Shown here one piece after another: positions 43,302-52,488 of a DNA stretch of 64,000 nucleotides. Position numbers and translations under genes: made by a program. Source of the DNA: CAJQQK01 sp963696075. Its GTDB lineage: Bacteria > Pseudomonadota > Alphaproteobacteria > Rhizobiales > Hyphomicrobiaceae. Numbering within the stretch: position 1 is the first letter of the stretch; every line of letters starts with the position of its first letter. The stretch is taken from assembly GCA_963696075.1 (NCBI GenBank), contig CAVOJD010000031.1, positions 36,138-100,137 on the forward strand. Reading direction: 5' to 3'. A model generated the notes under the pieces. That model was not told the DNA's origin and searched no databases. It worked only from the letters and a program-made list of their open reading frames with translations.

Positions 43302-44051
43302 TCAGTAGGTCGCCCGGCCGCCGGAGAGATCGAAGATGGCGCCGGTGGTGAAGGAGTTTTCCGCCGATGCCAGCCAGGCGGCCATGCTGGCGAGTTCCTC
43401 GACCTTGACGAAGCGGTTGCGGGGGATTTTCGAGAGCATGTAGTCGATATGCTGCTGGGTGATCTGGTCGAAGATCGCGGTCTTGGCGGCGGCCGGCGTG
43501 ATCGCGTTGACCGCGATGTCCATGTCGGCGAGTTCCTTGCCGAGGGATTTGGTGAGTGCGATCAGGCCCGCCTTCGAGGCGGAATAGTGCGCGGCGTTCG
43601 GGTTGCCTTCCTTGCCCGCGATGGAGGCGATGTTGATGATGCGGCCATAGCCCTTCTCGCGCATGGCGGGGACGACGGCCTTGCAGCACAGGAACGGGCC
43701 GTCGAGGTTGATGCGCATCACCTTGCGCCATTCCTCGACGTCGGTGTCCCAGACGGTGGCGTTGGCGCCTGCGATGCCGGCATTGTTGACGAGGATGTCG
43801 ATCTGGCCGTGGGCGGCCAGCGTCGCGTCGCGGGCTTTTTCGACGCTTGCAAAGTCTGATACGTCGACCTCGACGACGCGGGCGGCATCGCCGATCTCTT
43901 GCGCGGTCTTGCCGGCGAGGGCGGTGTCGCGGTCCCAGATGTCGACCTTGGCGCCGGAGGCTGCGAAGCGTTCGGCGACGGCGCGACCGAAGCCCTGGGC
44001 TGCGCCGGTGACGACGGCGATGCGGCCTTTGAGATCGATCTGGTTGGACAT
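43302..44051 (-). CDS. SDR-family 3-oxoacyl reductase-like dehydrogenase
   Basis: This 249-residue classical SDR has the TGxxxGxG cofactor motif VVTGAAQGFGRAV (14-26), NNAG (89-92), Ser143 and the Y156-x3-K160 catalytic pair in HYSASKAG. Asp40 in DIWDRD suggests NAD preference. It ends LSGGRATY. It lies downstream of the otn genes on the same strand, but about 415 bases with repeats intervene, so a joint transcript is uncertain. A sugar-acid dehydrogenase role in the otn pathway is possible. Confidence 0.9.
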   Translation of the reverse strand: MSNQIDLKGRIAVVTGAAQGFGRAVAERFAASGAKVDIWDRDTALAGKTAQEIGDAARVVEVDVSDFASVEKARDATLAAHGQIDILVNNAGIAGANATVWDTDVEEWRKVMRINLDGPFLCCKAVVPAMREKGYGRIINIASIAGKEGNPNAAHYSASKAGLIALTKSLGKELADMDIAVNAITPAAAKTAIFDQITQQHIDYMLSKIPRNRFVKVEELASMAAWLASAENSFTTGAIFDLSGGRATY

Positions 44052-44302
44052 GGGTGTTTCCTCGTGGGCTGGTTTTGGTGCCGCCTCGGCGGGCGGCGTT
44101 ATGTTGTTCGGATGGATTGGACCAGATGGGTGGGATTGGTCAAGCGGTGAGGCGAAGGTTGCGGGGGCGCTGAGAAGCCGATCGATAAGGCTTGTGCCGT
44201 TGGAACGCGTTGCTCGTCGGGCTCATCCGGTGGCACTGGGGCCAGGGCTGCAACAAGAGCCTGCCCCTCCTCCTTACCCCCTCCCGCTGCTCCTCCCCCT
44301 TA

Positions 44303-44331
44303 CCCCCTCCCTGTGAACGACGGGGAGGGGG
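44303..44331. terminator. CCCCCTCCC/GGGGAGGGGG hairpin
   Basis: A GC-rich inverted repeat with an 11-base loop lies between the SDR start and the end of otnC. It has no U-tract. Similar Pro/Gly-like GC stems are scattered between genes here (for example 16842-16873), so it may be a repeat element rather than a true terminator. Confidence 0.35.
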
Positions 44332-44402
44332 AATTAGGCGCGTGAGCCTCCGTGGCGGCGCGGGACGGGGAATGAACGCAGGCTAGCGCGGAGAAAACCG
44401 CC

Positions 44403-44454
44403 CTGGGTCCCGGCGCTCCCCCGGATCAAGTCCGGGGTCGGCCGGGATGACACC
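44403..44454. repeat. 52-bp dispersed repeat, copy 2
   Basis: Identical to 14277-14328. It lies 13 bases after the otnC stop, in inverted relation to that gene. Confidence 0.8.
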
Positions 44455-44467
44455 TGGTGGGGACCGA

Positions 44468-45127
44468 CTATTTCTTGAAACGGCGCTGCAACTCGTCGAC
44501 CTGGGCGTCGGTGAGGATTGCGAGGTCGCGGCCCTGGAGGAGGAGGAAGAGGCGGGCGGTTTCCTCGAGCTCCTCAATCGCGTCGGTGGCGGCGGCGAGG
44601 TTGGTGCCGGCGACGACGGGGCCGTGGTTGGCGAGGAGGACGGCGTGGTGGTCGGAGGCGAGTTTGCCGACGGCGCCGGCAAGACCGGTGTCACCGGGGG
44701 GATAGTAAGGCACCATCGGCAGCTTGCCGATCCGCATGGCGTAATAGGCGGTGATCGGCGGCAGGCAGTTCGTGTGGTCGATGCCCTTGAGGCAGCTCAC
44801 CGCGACGGAATGGGTCGAATGGAGATGGACAACGGCGCCGGTGCCGGGGCGGCGGTCGTACATGGTGGTGTGGAGGAAGGCTTCCTTGGTTGGCTTGTCG
44901 CCTGAGATGTGGCGGCCGGCTGCGTCGAGCTTCGAAATCGCGGCGGGGTCGAGGTGGCCGAGGGAGGAGCCGGTGGGCGTCATCAGCCAGCCGCCGTCGT
45001 CAAGGCGGACCGAGATATTGCCGGTGGAACCGTGGGTCAGGCCGCGCTCAAAGAGGGACTGGGCGACCCGGGTGATCTCGTCGCGCAGTTTCGTCTCGGG
45101 CGGCATCGGCAACTGTGTGGGCGCCAT
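44468..45127 (-). CDS. otnC: Class II aldolase, 3-oxo-tetronate 4-phosphate decarboxylase-like
   Basis: This 219-residue class II aldolase/adducin protein has zinc His residues in VVHLHSTHSVAVSCL, a Gly-rich phosphate loop in RGLTHGSTGNISVRL, and a third His in ANHGPVVAGTNL. Its pairing with a DUF1537 kinase (69 bases upstream on the same strand) is the known otnK-otnC arrangement, in which OtnK phosphorylates 3-oxo-tetronate and OtnC decarboxylates it to dihydroxyacetone phosphate. The assignment depends on that pairing. Confidence 0.85.
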   Translation of the reverse strand: MAPTQLPMPPETKLRDEITRVAQSLFERGLTHGSTGNISVRLDDGGWLMTPTGSSLGHLDPAAISKLDAAGRHISGDKPTKEAFLHTTMYDRRPGTGAVVHLHSTHSVAVSCLKGIDHTNCLPPITAYYAMRIGKLPMVPYYPPGDTGLAGAVGKLASDHHAVLLANHGPVVAGTNLAAATDAIEELEETARLFLLLQGRDLAILTDAQVDELQRRFKK

Positions 45128-45196
45128 GAGCGGCTCCGTCTGTTGAAGGTTGATGTCGCGGCTGTCGTGCCGGTGTGGGGCGTTTGTGGGTGGGCT

Positions 45197-46471
45197 TCAG
45201 GCGGCAGGGCCGAGCTTGTCGAAGGCCTCTATGAAGAAGCGCTCGGCGCCAAAGTTGCCTGATTTCAAGGCAAGGACGAGGCTGCGCGCGTCGAGGGATC
45301 TGGTCCACGGCACGCCGGGGTCGATCTCGGGGCCGATCTCGATTGCCGTGACGTCGAGGGCGGCAGTGACGGCGCCGGAGGTTTCGCCGCCGGCGACGAT
45401 CAGCTGGGTGACGCCGTCTGCGACGAGGCCCTTGGCGATTTCGCCCATTGCCGCCTCGACGATGTGGCCGGCCTTATCGCGGCCGAGTTCGGCCTGAACG
45501 CTGGCGACGACATCGGGGTCGGCGGAGGAATAAATCAGGACGGGCTTGTCGCCTGAATTGTCGCGGGCGAACGCGATGAAGTCGGCCGGGCTGATTTTGC
45601 CTGCGGCAAGGTCGAGGGCGTCGATCTGGCGATTGGGCAGGCCGGCTGCCTTGGCGGCGGCGATCTGGCCGCGAGTGGCAGCGGAGCAGGAGCCGGAGAG
45701 GATCGCGCGGTTGCCCTGCTTCGGGTGCATCGGGGCGTCGGCGTCGGATTTTTCCATGAGGCCGGCGGCGACGAAGTTGTCCGCCAGGCCGAGGCCGACG
45801 CCGGAGCCGCCGGTGATCAGTTTGTGGCCGGCTGCGGCCTTGCCGATGGCGAGCAGGTGGTCGTCGGAGATGGCGTCGATGACGAGGAAGCGTTTGCCGT
45901 CCTTGACGGCTGCGGCGACGGCTGCGTCGATGGCGGGTGCGCCCTTGGCGACGACGTCGAAGGGGACGAGGCCGACGGGGAGTTTGGTCTGGCGGGCCAT
46001 CACGGTGACGAGGTTGGCGTCGCGCATCGGGGTGAGCGGGTGGTCCTTCATCGGGCTGTCGGACAGGAGCTGGTCGCCGACGAAGAGATGGCCCTTGTAA
46101 ATCGTGCGCTTGTTGGTCGGGAAGGCGGGGCAGACGAAGGCTGCTTCGCCGCCGACCTTTTCGATGAGGGCTTCGGCGACGGGGCCGATGTTGCCTTGAT
46201 CAGTGGAATCGAAGGTCGAGCAGTACTTGAAGAAGATCTGTTTCGCGCCGGCCTTCTGCAGGATGTCGAGGCTTTCGAGGGACCAGCGAACCGCCTCGGC
46301 GGGGGCGTTGGTGCGCGACTTCAAGGCGACGACGACGGCGTCGAATTCCTGGAGGGGCGCGGGATCGGCCGGAACGCCCATGACCTGGATGGTGCGCAGG
46401 CCGGAGCGCTTCAGGGTCAGCGCGAGGTCGGTTGCGCCGGTGATGTCGTCAGCAATGCAGCCAAGCAGCAC
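45197..46471 (-). CDS. otnK: Four-carbon acid sugar kinase (DUF1537)
   Basis: The 424-residue protein has both DUF1537 domains: LLGCIADDITGATDLALTLK at the N-terminus (Asp-Asp substrate site) and the C-terminal nucleotide-binding part with ILSGSCSAATRGQIA and IVAGGETSGAVT (glycine loop). It phosphorylates a 3-oxo-tetronate or similar four-carbon acid with ATP. It is first of the otnK-otnC pair. The standard OtnI isomerase is not next to it; an SDR gene is further down. Confidence 0.88.
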   Translation of the reverse strand: MLLGCIADDITGATDLALTLKRSGLRTIQVMGVPADPAPLQEFDAVVVALKSRTNAPAEAVRWSLESLDILQKAGAKQIFFKYCSTFDSTDQGNIGPVAEALIEKVGGEAAFVCPAFPTNKRTIYKGHLFVGDQLLSDSPMKDHPLTPMRDANLVTVMARQTKLPVGLVPFDVVAKGAPAIDAAVAAAVKDGKRFLVIDAISDDHLLAIGKAAAGHKLITGGSGVGLGLADNFVAAGLMEKSDADAPMHPKQGNRAILSGSCSAATRGQIAAAKAAGLPNRQIDALDLAAGKISPADFIAFARDNSGDKPVLIYSSADPDVVASVQAELGRDKAGHIVEAAMGEIAKGLVADGVTQLIVAGGETSGAVTAALDVTAIEIGPEIDPGVPWTRSLDARSLVLALKSGNFGAERFFIEAFDKLGPAA

Positions 46472-46634
46472 GGGGAGTCTCCTCGTCGTCGGGCAAGTTT
46501 GTCGATTTTTGGGGAACCTACATGATTGGGGCGCGGGCTGCCATCAGTTGTCGCGCGGTTAGGTTGCCAGCGGCGCAGTTGGGTTGCTGCGGCGAATGCA
46601 ACATACCCACATCGCAAACTGTCCCAGCTGATGG

Positions 46635-47400
46635 ATGGATCCCCGGCACAAGGCCACTACTGTCCGGTCTAACTCCAAGGCGCTCGGTGTCTCGCGTTCG
46701 GGCTTCTATGCCTGGCTGACGCGTGGCCCGAGCGAGCGGGCACGTTATGACGAGCAACTCGGACAGGAAGTGCGCAAGAGCTTTCGCGACAGCGACCGGA
46801 CCTACGGCGCGCGGCGCGTCTGGCACGACGTGCTGGCCGCCGGCTTCCTGTGCGGGCTGCACAGGATCGAGCGGCGATGCACGCCGAGGCCCTGAAAGCC
46901 CGGCGGCGTCGGCGGTTACCGCCGATTGCGGCGAGCGGCCGAGCGGTGAACTGGCGGACAACGTACTCGACCGACAGTTCGAGGCGCCGGCGCCGAACCG
47001 CAAGTGGGCGGCCGACTTCACCTACATCTGGACGGCGGAAGGCTGGCTCTTCGTGGCGGTCGTGATCGATCTCTTCTCGCGCCGCGTGGTCGGCTGGTCG
47101 ATGCAAGATCGCATGACGACCCGCCTCGTCGCCGACGCGCTGATGATGGCGCTCTGGCGACGGGGGCGACCGCGTGAACTCATGGACACGCGAATGGCGG
47201 CAGCCACGCATACCAGGTGTCTGTTTGCGACGGCGTATGACCGAGATAGCTCCAAATCGTTGTGCAGGCGGCGCGGGCAATGCGTCGTCAGGCCAATGCA
47301 CGTCGCTGAAGACGGAACGGATACGGCAAAGCAAACGCGCCGATGCTGCCCGGGCCGCGTGTTCGACTACATCGATTCTGCGATCGGGAGGCAATCGAAG
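46635..47400 (+). pseudogene. Decayed IS3-family transposase (OrfB)
   Basis: The fragment begins near ALGVSRSGFYAWLTRGPSER, typical of IS3-family OrfB. It runs through FRDSDRTYGARRVWHDVLAA, shifts frame near 46870 and again near 46920, and continues with PNRKWAADFTYIWTAEGWLF and DLFSRRVVGWSMQ (two of the DDE acids). After about 47180 it decays beyond recognition. OrfA and both terminal repeats are not visible. It lies between two metabolic units and cannot move by itself. Confidence 0.85.
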
Positions 47401-47523
47401 CTGTCTGCGCCGTCTTCGAGCCAAAAGGATAGAACTGGATGCAACGGGCGGAGCGCCCAGACCGACCAGAAACGTAAACTGAGGCCGACGCTCGAGGTCA
47501 TAGGTATTGTGCTCGTCCCGTTG

Positions 47524-48354
47524 CTACCGCACCCAGCCGCCGTCGATGAGGATGGTGCGGCCGGTGACGTAGTCGGAGAGGTCGGTTGCGAGGAACTCGA
47601 CGACGCCGGCACAGTCGTCGGCGGTGCCTTCGCGGCGGAGCGGGATCTGGTCAGCCATGTGGGAGCGGTCGCCGAGACGGCCGGTGCGGATGATGCCGGG
47701 GGCAATCGCGTTGACGTTGATGCCGAAGGGCCCAAGTTCCTGGGCCAGCGCGCGGGTGTAGTGGATGATCGCGGCCTTGGCGGTGCCGTAGGGGAAGTAG
47801 GCGCCCTTGGCGTCGACGCCGGCGGTGGAGGAGACGGTGATGATCTTGCCGCCGCCCTGGCGCTTCATGTGGGGCGTGACGGCCATGCAGGTATAGATGC
47901 AGGTGAGGATGTTGATGTCGAGGACGCGGTGCAGCATGTCCTCGGAGCAGTTTGACGGCGTGCCGGTGGTGACGACGTCGCCGGGGTCGTTGGCGCCGGG
48001 GGGCGTGGTGCGTTCATCGGCGAAGGTGACAGTGCCGCCGCCGGCGTTGCAGATCGCGATGTCGATGCGGCCAAGCTGGCTTGCGACTTCATCGGCCATG
48101 CGGGTGTTGGCATCGCGGTCGGTGAGGTCGGCTTCGAGGCCGATGGCGCGGACACCGAGGGCCTCGCATTCGGCCATGACGGTCTCGGCGGTGAGAGCGG
48201 CCTTCTCGAATTCGTAGACGTCGGCGCCTTTCAGGTTGCGGTCGATGATGGCGATGTCGGCGCCGAGGGCGGCGAGGCGGAGCGCATAGGCACGGCCCAA
48301 GCCGCGCGCGCCGCCGGTGATGAGGGCTGTTTTGCCTGAGAGTTTGCCGGTCAT
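47524..48354 (-). CDS. SDR oxidoreductase with long central insertion
   Basis: This 276-residue SDR shows ALITGGARGLGRAY (10-23) and NAGGG (103-107), then Ser176, Tyr189 and Lys193 (GAYFPYGTAKAA) and the late ILIDGGWVR. Compared with standard SDRs it has an insertion between the NAG motif and helix 5 (FADERTTPPGANDPGDVVTT), as in several carveol-type or mycofactocin-associated members. The cofactor is NAD-like, as Asp38 follows the second strand. The 16 upstream codons are ignored. Confidence 0.88.
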   Translation of the reverse strand: MTGKLSGKTALITGGARGLGRAYALRLAALGADIAIIDRNLKGADVYEFEKAALTAETVMAECEALGVRAIGLEADLTDRDANTRMADEVASQLGRIDIAICNAGGGTVTFADERTTPPGANDPGDVVTTGTPSNCSEDMLHRVLDINILTCIYTCMAVTPHMKRQGGGKIITVSSTAGVDAKGAYFPYGTAKAAIIHYTRALAQELGPFGINVNAIAPGIIRTGRLGDRSHMADQIPLRREGTADDCAGVVEFLATDLSDYVTGRTILIDGGWVR

Positions 48355-48480
48355 GGGTGCGGTCCTGGTGGCGAGGGTTGATGAGCTGAAGGCAAGTGAC
48401 ATCAGGCGGGCGGCGAAGGGAAGGGGGGGCGGCGGATTATCCGGCTGGTGAAAGGGTATCCGCCGTCCGGCCCATCACCG

Positions 48481-49065
48481 TCAGGGGATCTGGGACACGA
48501 GATCGTCGGAGAGCGAGCGCTGGGCGGCGCCGGCGGGCTGCCAGTAGTCGATCTGGTAGGTCGCGATGTGCAGGCGTTCGCCGGGGTTGGCCGGGTTCCA
48601 GGCGTTGTAGGCGGTGTGCTGGTCGTGGGCGCGCTCGCCGCCGATGGCGCAAACGAACAGTTCACTCGGCGTGATGCCGCGGGCGGCCTGGCGCCACATG
48701 TCGGCGAACTGTCTGGGGTGGACGTCCAGCATCAGTTGGAAGCGGAAGGGGTATTCGCCGCTGTCGGCGGGATCGCCGAAAGGTTCTTCGAAGCCGAGCG
48801 CGCCGACGGTTGGGTAAGCGGGGCCGGCTTGCGACATATTGGGCGCTGGGGCGCGGGGCGGAGCGCCGGTTGGCGCGTGTTCCTGGAAGGTGACGGTGAA
48901 GAGTTTGCGGCGGGTGCCTTCAGCGCGGAAGACGAAGGGGAGGGGCTGTTTCTGGCTGATGCGGGCAATCGCATTCATGTAGCGGTTTTTGCCGCCGGCC
49001 AGGTCAGGTTCGAAGCCGTGCCGGAAAGACACAAACTCCAGGATCAATCTGGTCAGGTGCACCAT
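48481..49065 (-). CDS. Conserved-looking hypothetical protein
   Basis: I do not recognise a family. The 194-residue protein begins MVHLTRLILEFVSFRHGFEP and has a compact mix of beta and helical predictions, with YPFRFQLMLDVHPRQFADMW and a late HIATYQIDYWQPA. There is no signal peptide or membrane helix. It is a separate gene downstream of the desaturase promoter region and on the opposite strand. Codon use matches neighbours, so I think it is real. Confidence 0.6.
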   Translation of the reverse strand: MVHLTRLILEFVSFRHGFEPDLAGGKNRYMNAIARISQKQPLPFVFRAEGTRRKLFTVTFQEHAPTGAPPRAPAPNMSQAGPAYPTVGALGFEEPFGDPADSGEYPFRFQLMLDVHPRQFADMWRQAARGITPSELFVCAIGGERAHDQHTAYNAWNPANPGERLHIATYQIDYWQPAGAAQRSLSDDLVSQIP

Positions 49066-49506
49066 AAGGGCATACTCCTATCAATTGGCGCCGTAAAAAG
49101 GGCCCTACTGCTTCTGAGGTAACCCATGGTGGGTCGGACGATGGCTGAAATGTGTCTATTCGGCATCATGTGTGGATATCATGCAACATTTGAGTGTTGA
49201 GCTCATGCCCGTGGGAGGACCTTGCGGTGCCTGCCAGTGTCACTGCCGGCAAGTGTCAGAGACCCGCTCCAACAAAGGTGTTCGCTGCCTCGCGAATCAC
49301 TGCAAGTCTGAGTAAAAGTTGTCTGCCGGCGCCGTTTCAGTGTGCGGTGCGCCGGTGGTCTTTGGCGGTGACCTGTCGTCATCAAACAGTTGCGTGTGCG
49401 GTCATAAAAATGCGACCGGTGTCGCGAACACCGCTGAATGGTACGTGCGCCGGCTCAATGCCGGTGCGCAATGTCGAGCTAAAGATAAATAATCGAGAGA
49501 CTGAGG
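49066..49506. promoter_or_regulatory. Divergent region before the desaturase gene
   Basis: About 440 bases without a supported gene, between the minus-strand hypothetical gene and the desaturase. It is of normal GC. No clear operator is seen. Confidence 0.35.
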
Positions 49507-50541
49507 ATGCTTCAACGCTCGGCCGACGCGCCGCAGGAGATTTCGGCAGCAGACTGGCTGGAACGGTTGAACAGGTATCGGGGGGCTCGTCTCTATCGCA
49601 GCTTGTGGGAGGTGGCGGTGACGGTGGTGCCGTTCGCCATCTTCTGGGGCCTTGCGTATGCGAGCCTGTCCGTCAGCTGGGTGCTGACACTGTTCCTTCT
49701 GATTCCGGCTGCGGGGTTCATGGTGCGGATCTTCATGATCCAGCACGACTGCGGTCATGGCACGTTCTTCAAGAAGCGGGCGAGCAATGACTGGCTCGGG
49801 CGTGTGCTCGGCGTCCTGACACTGACGCCCTATGACGTCTGGCAGCGCAGTCACTCCATCCATCATGCAACAACGGGCAATCTCGATCATCGCGGGACGG
49901 GCGATATTCGCACGCTGACAGTGCGCGAGTATGCGGCGTTGCCGTGGTACGGGAAGCTGAATTATCGGCTCTATCGCCATCCGCTGGTGCTGTTCGGGCT
50001 GGGGCCTGCGTACGTCTTTCTTTTGCAGCATCGATTGCCGCTTGGTTATTTTCGCAGTGGCTGGCGGTTCTGGGTGAGTTCTATGGCGACCAACGCGGGG
50101 ATCGCGGTTCTGCTCGGGGCGATCGTGTGGTTCGGCGGGATCGAGGCGCTGTTGTTCGTGCATCTGCCGATCGTGGTGCTGGCGGCGACAATCGGGGTGT
50201 GGCTGTTCTACGTGCAGCACCAGTTCGAGGACACGCACTGGCGCAAGGGGAGCGAGTGGAATGTTCATGAAGCCGGGCTCGAGGGGAGTTCGTATTTTGA
50301 CCTTCCGCCGGTTCTGAGGTGGATGACAGCAAATATCGGCATGCACCACGTGCATCATCTGAGCAGCCGTATTCCGTTCTACCGGCTGCCCGAGGTGCTC
50401 AGGGATTATCCGGAACTGCGTGAAGTGAGAACGATCACGCTGTTGGATAGTCTCAAATGCGCCAAGCTGAAGCTTTGGGACGAGGACCGTGAGCGTCTGA
50501 TCACGTTCAGTGAATACGAGAAGGTCGCCGCTGCGGCGTAG
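49507..50541 (+). CDS. Membrane fatty acid desaturase
   Basis: A 344-residue integral membrane desaturase with the three His boxes: HDCGHG (80-85), HSIHH (116-120) and HHVHH (280-284), the di-iron ligands, and membrane helices at about 36-74 and 190-232. The extra motif HQFEDTHW (238-245) is typical of the delta-12/omega-3-like group. It introduces a double bond into a membrane lipid acyl chain using an electron donor system not encoded here. It stands alone; a triple-hairpin repeat follows 8 bases after its stop. Confidence 0.9.
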   Translation: MLQRSADAPQEISAADWLERLNRYRGARLYRSLWEVAVTVVPFAIFWGLAYASLSVSWVLTLFLLIPAAGFMVRIFMIQHDCGHGTFFKKRASNDWLGRVLGVLTLTPYDVWQRSHSIHHATTGNLDHRGTGDIRTLTVREYAALPWYGKLNYRLYRHPLVLFGLGPAYVFLLQHRLPLGYFRSGWRFWVSSMATNAGIAVLLGAIVWFGGIEALLFVHLPIVVLAATIGVWLFYVQHQFEDTHWRKGSEWNVHEAGLEGSSYFDLPPVLRWMTANIGMHHVHHLSSRIPFYRLPEVLRDYPELREVRTITLLDSLKCAKLKLWDEDRERLITFSEYEKVAAAA

Positions 50542-50549
50542 GGGAGTCG

Positions 50550-50752
50550 TTTTCGCTCACGGCTAATCCGGCCCTGCGGGCCGGGCCTGCGCGGGCGCGG
50601 CGCTAGGCGCCGGGTCGCGTTTGCTCCCCGAAGCCTGCGGCTTCGAAGGTTTTTGTTTTCGCTCACGGCACTTCCGGCCCTGTGGGCCGGGCCTGCGCGG
50701 GCGCGGCGTGAGGCGCCGGGTCGCATGCGCTCCCCGAAGCCTTCGGCTTCGA
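50550..50752. repeat. Two triple-hairpin units after the desaturase
   Basis: Units at 50550 and 50656 (106 bases apart) both start TTTTCGCTCACGG. They have the first hairpin CCGGCCCTG(C/T)GGGCCGG, the GCGGCGC-type second, and CGAAGCCTGCGGCTTCG or CGAAGCCTTCGGCTTCG third. The first unit starts 8 bases after the TAG stop. Confidence 0.9.
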
Positions 50753-50832
50753 GAAGGGTTCCAGGTAGGATCCTTTCGGTGAATTCAGGCGTCTGGGCGC
50801 TGTCATTACGCTCCGGCTGGCATAAAGCCTTC

Positions 50833-52443
50833 CTAGACGATCATGACCATGCCATCGCGGCCGGGGTCGGCGCCGCCGTCCCAGCCGGTATCGGTGAGGC
50901 GTAGCGCGTGGACGCCGGCGAAAGCGTAGTTCAGGGGTGAGCGGCGGACGGGATAGCCCATCGCCTTGAGGTCGGCTTCGGTGCGGCGCAGGATGCGGTT
51001 GGTGATGTCGATGGTGTTCGATGTGGTGCAGAAGCGCGCGGCTGCGACGGCTTCGGCGGCGTCCATGCCGAAGTCGATCATGTTCAAGAGGCCTTGCAGG
51101 ACACCCATGGTGATGAAGGTGCCGCCGGGGGCGCCGATGACGTGGGTGGGCTGGCCGTCCTTGAAGACCAGTGTTGGGCACATCGCGGTGAAGCGGGCCT
51201 TGCCCGGCGCGATCGAGCCGGCGCGGCCGGGGCGGGGATCAAATACGGCCATGCAACCATTGTACATGAAGCCGAGGCCGGGAGAGATGACGCCGGACGG
51301 CGCGCCGAGGGAGTGGGTCATCGAGACGATGTTGCCGTCGTGGTCCGCGACGCAGACATGGGTGGTGTCGCGCGATTCCTCGCCACCGGGATTGAAGCGT
51401 ACGACGTGGGCCTTCTCGCCGCGGCGGATCTTCTCGGCTTGGGCTGCGGCGTAATCCTTGGAAGTCAACTCGGCGACGGGGACGTCGACGAAATCGGGAT
51501 CGCCGACCTTGCTGTCCTTGTCGATGGTCGCGATCTTCATGGCTTCGGAGACGGTGGCGATGTAGGCGGGGGAGTTGTGGCCCATGGCGGCAAGGTCGAA
51601 GTTCTCGAGAATGTTGAGCATCTCGATCAGAACGATGCCGCCGCCGGGCGGCTGGTTGGTCGCGATGTCGTAGCCGCGGTAGGTGGTGCGCAGGGGGGCG
51701 TTGTCGCGGGGGGCGACGGCTGCGAGATCGCCGGCGTCGATGAGACCGTCATTGGCTGTGATGTCGGCGATGATTTCGGCGGCGAGGGCGCCGGAATAGA
51801 AATCATCGGCGCCGTGCACGGAGACGCGGGTCAACGTTCGGGCCATGTCGGGGTTTTTGATGAGGTCGCCGACGGCGTGGACGGCGCCGTCGGGGCGGGC
51901 GTAGATCGCACGGGTGGCGGGGAAGTGTGTGCAGAATTCGGTGTGGGGGCGACGGCCGGCCTTGGGCACTTCGTTCCAGTATTGGGCGACGTGGGGGCGG
52001 ACGGTCCAGCCATCGGCGCAATGGCGGATCGCAGGTTCAAGCAGGCGGCTCAAGGGCATCGTGCCGTAGCGGGTGACGGCGGTGTCGAAGGCGCGCAGCG
52101 TCATCGGCGTGGTGATCGACTTGTAGCCGATCTCGTTGACGGCGCCCTTAAGGGCGAAGCCGAAGCCGTCCTCGGTTTCGGCGATGATGAGATCCTGCCA
52201 CATCTCAGGGGTGGCGCGTCGCGGCGCGCGGCCGTGGAAGTCGATGAACTGATGGACGCCGGATTTCGGCATGTAGACGTGCATCGAGCCGAAGCCGGCG
52301 ATGCCGCACATGAAGGGGTCGACGGCGGTCTGGACGAGGGCGCAGGCGATGGCCGCGTCGACGGCGTTGCCGCCGGCTGCAAGGATGTCGGCGCCGGCCT
52401 CGACGGCTTCGGGCTGGGCGGCGGAAATGATGCCGTGCTGCAT
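50833..52443 (-). CDS. Gamma-glutamyltransferase-family Ntn hydrolase
   Basis: The 536-residue protein has the GGT fold: N-terminal region with AAGGNAVDAAIACAL, then the autocleavage/catalytic Thr360 at SRDTTHVCVADHDGNIVSM, and late FGMDAAEAVAAARF. There is no signal peptide, whereas classic GGT is periplasmic, so this is a cytosolic GGT-like protein of the YwrD/acylase-related branch. Reaction unknown (transpeptidation, hydrolysis or acylase). It overlaps no neighbour; the peptidase gene starts 1.4 kb upstream on the same strand, with 45 bases between the two genes. Confidence 0.88.
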   Translation of the reverse strand: MQHGIISAAQPEAVEAGADILAAGGNAVDAAIACALVQTAVDPFMCGIAGFGSMHVYMPKSGVHQFIDFHGRAPRRATPEMWQDLIIAETEDGFGFALKGAVNEIGYKSITTPMTLRAFDTAVTRYGTMPLSRLLEPAIRHCADGWTVRPHVAQYWNEVPKAGRRPHTEFCTHFPATRAIYARPDGAVHAVGDLIKNPDMARTLTRVSVHGADDFYSGALAAEIIADITANDGLIDAGDLAAVAPRDNAPLRTTYRGYDIATNQPPGGGIVLIEMLNILENFDLAAMGHNSPAYIATVSEAMKIATIDKDSKVGDPDFVDVPVAELTSKDYAAAQAEKIRRGEKAHVVRFNPGGEESRDTTHVCVADHDGNIVSMTHSLGAPSGVISPGLGFMYNGCMAVFDPRPGRAGSIAPGKARFTAMCPTLVFKDGQPTHVIGAPGGTFITMGVLQGLLNMIDFGMDAAEAVAAARFCTTSNTIDITNRILRRTEADLKAMGYPVRRSPLNYAFAGVHALRLTDTGWDGGADPGRDGMVMIV

Positions 52444-52488
52444 TGGGCGTCTCCCTGGTGCCGGTTCTAATGGCGTGTCGTTGACGCC

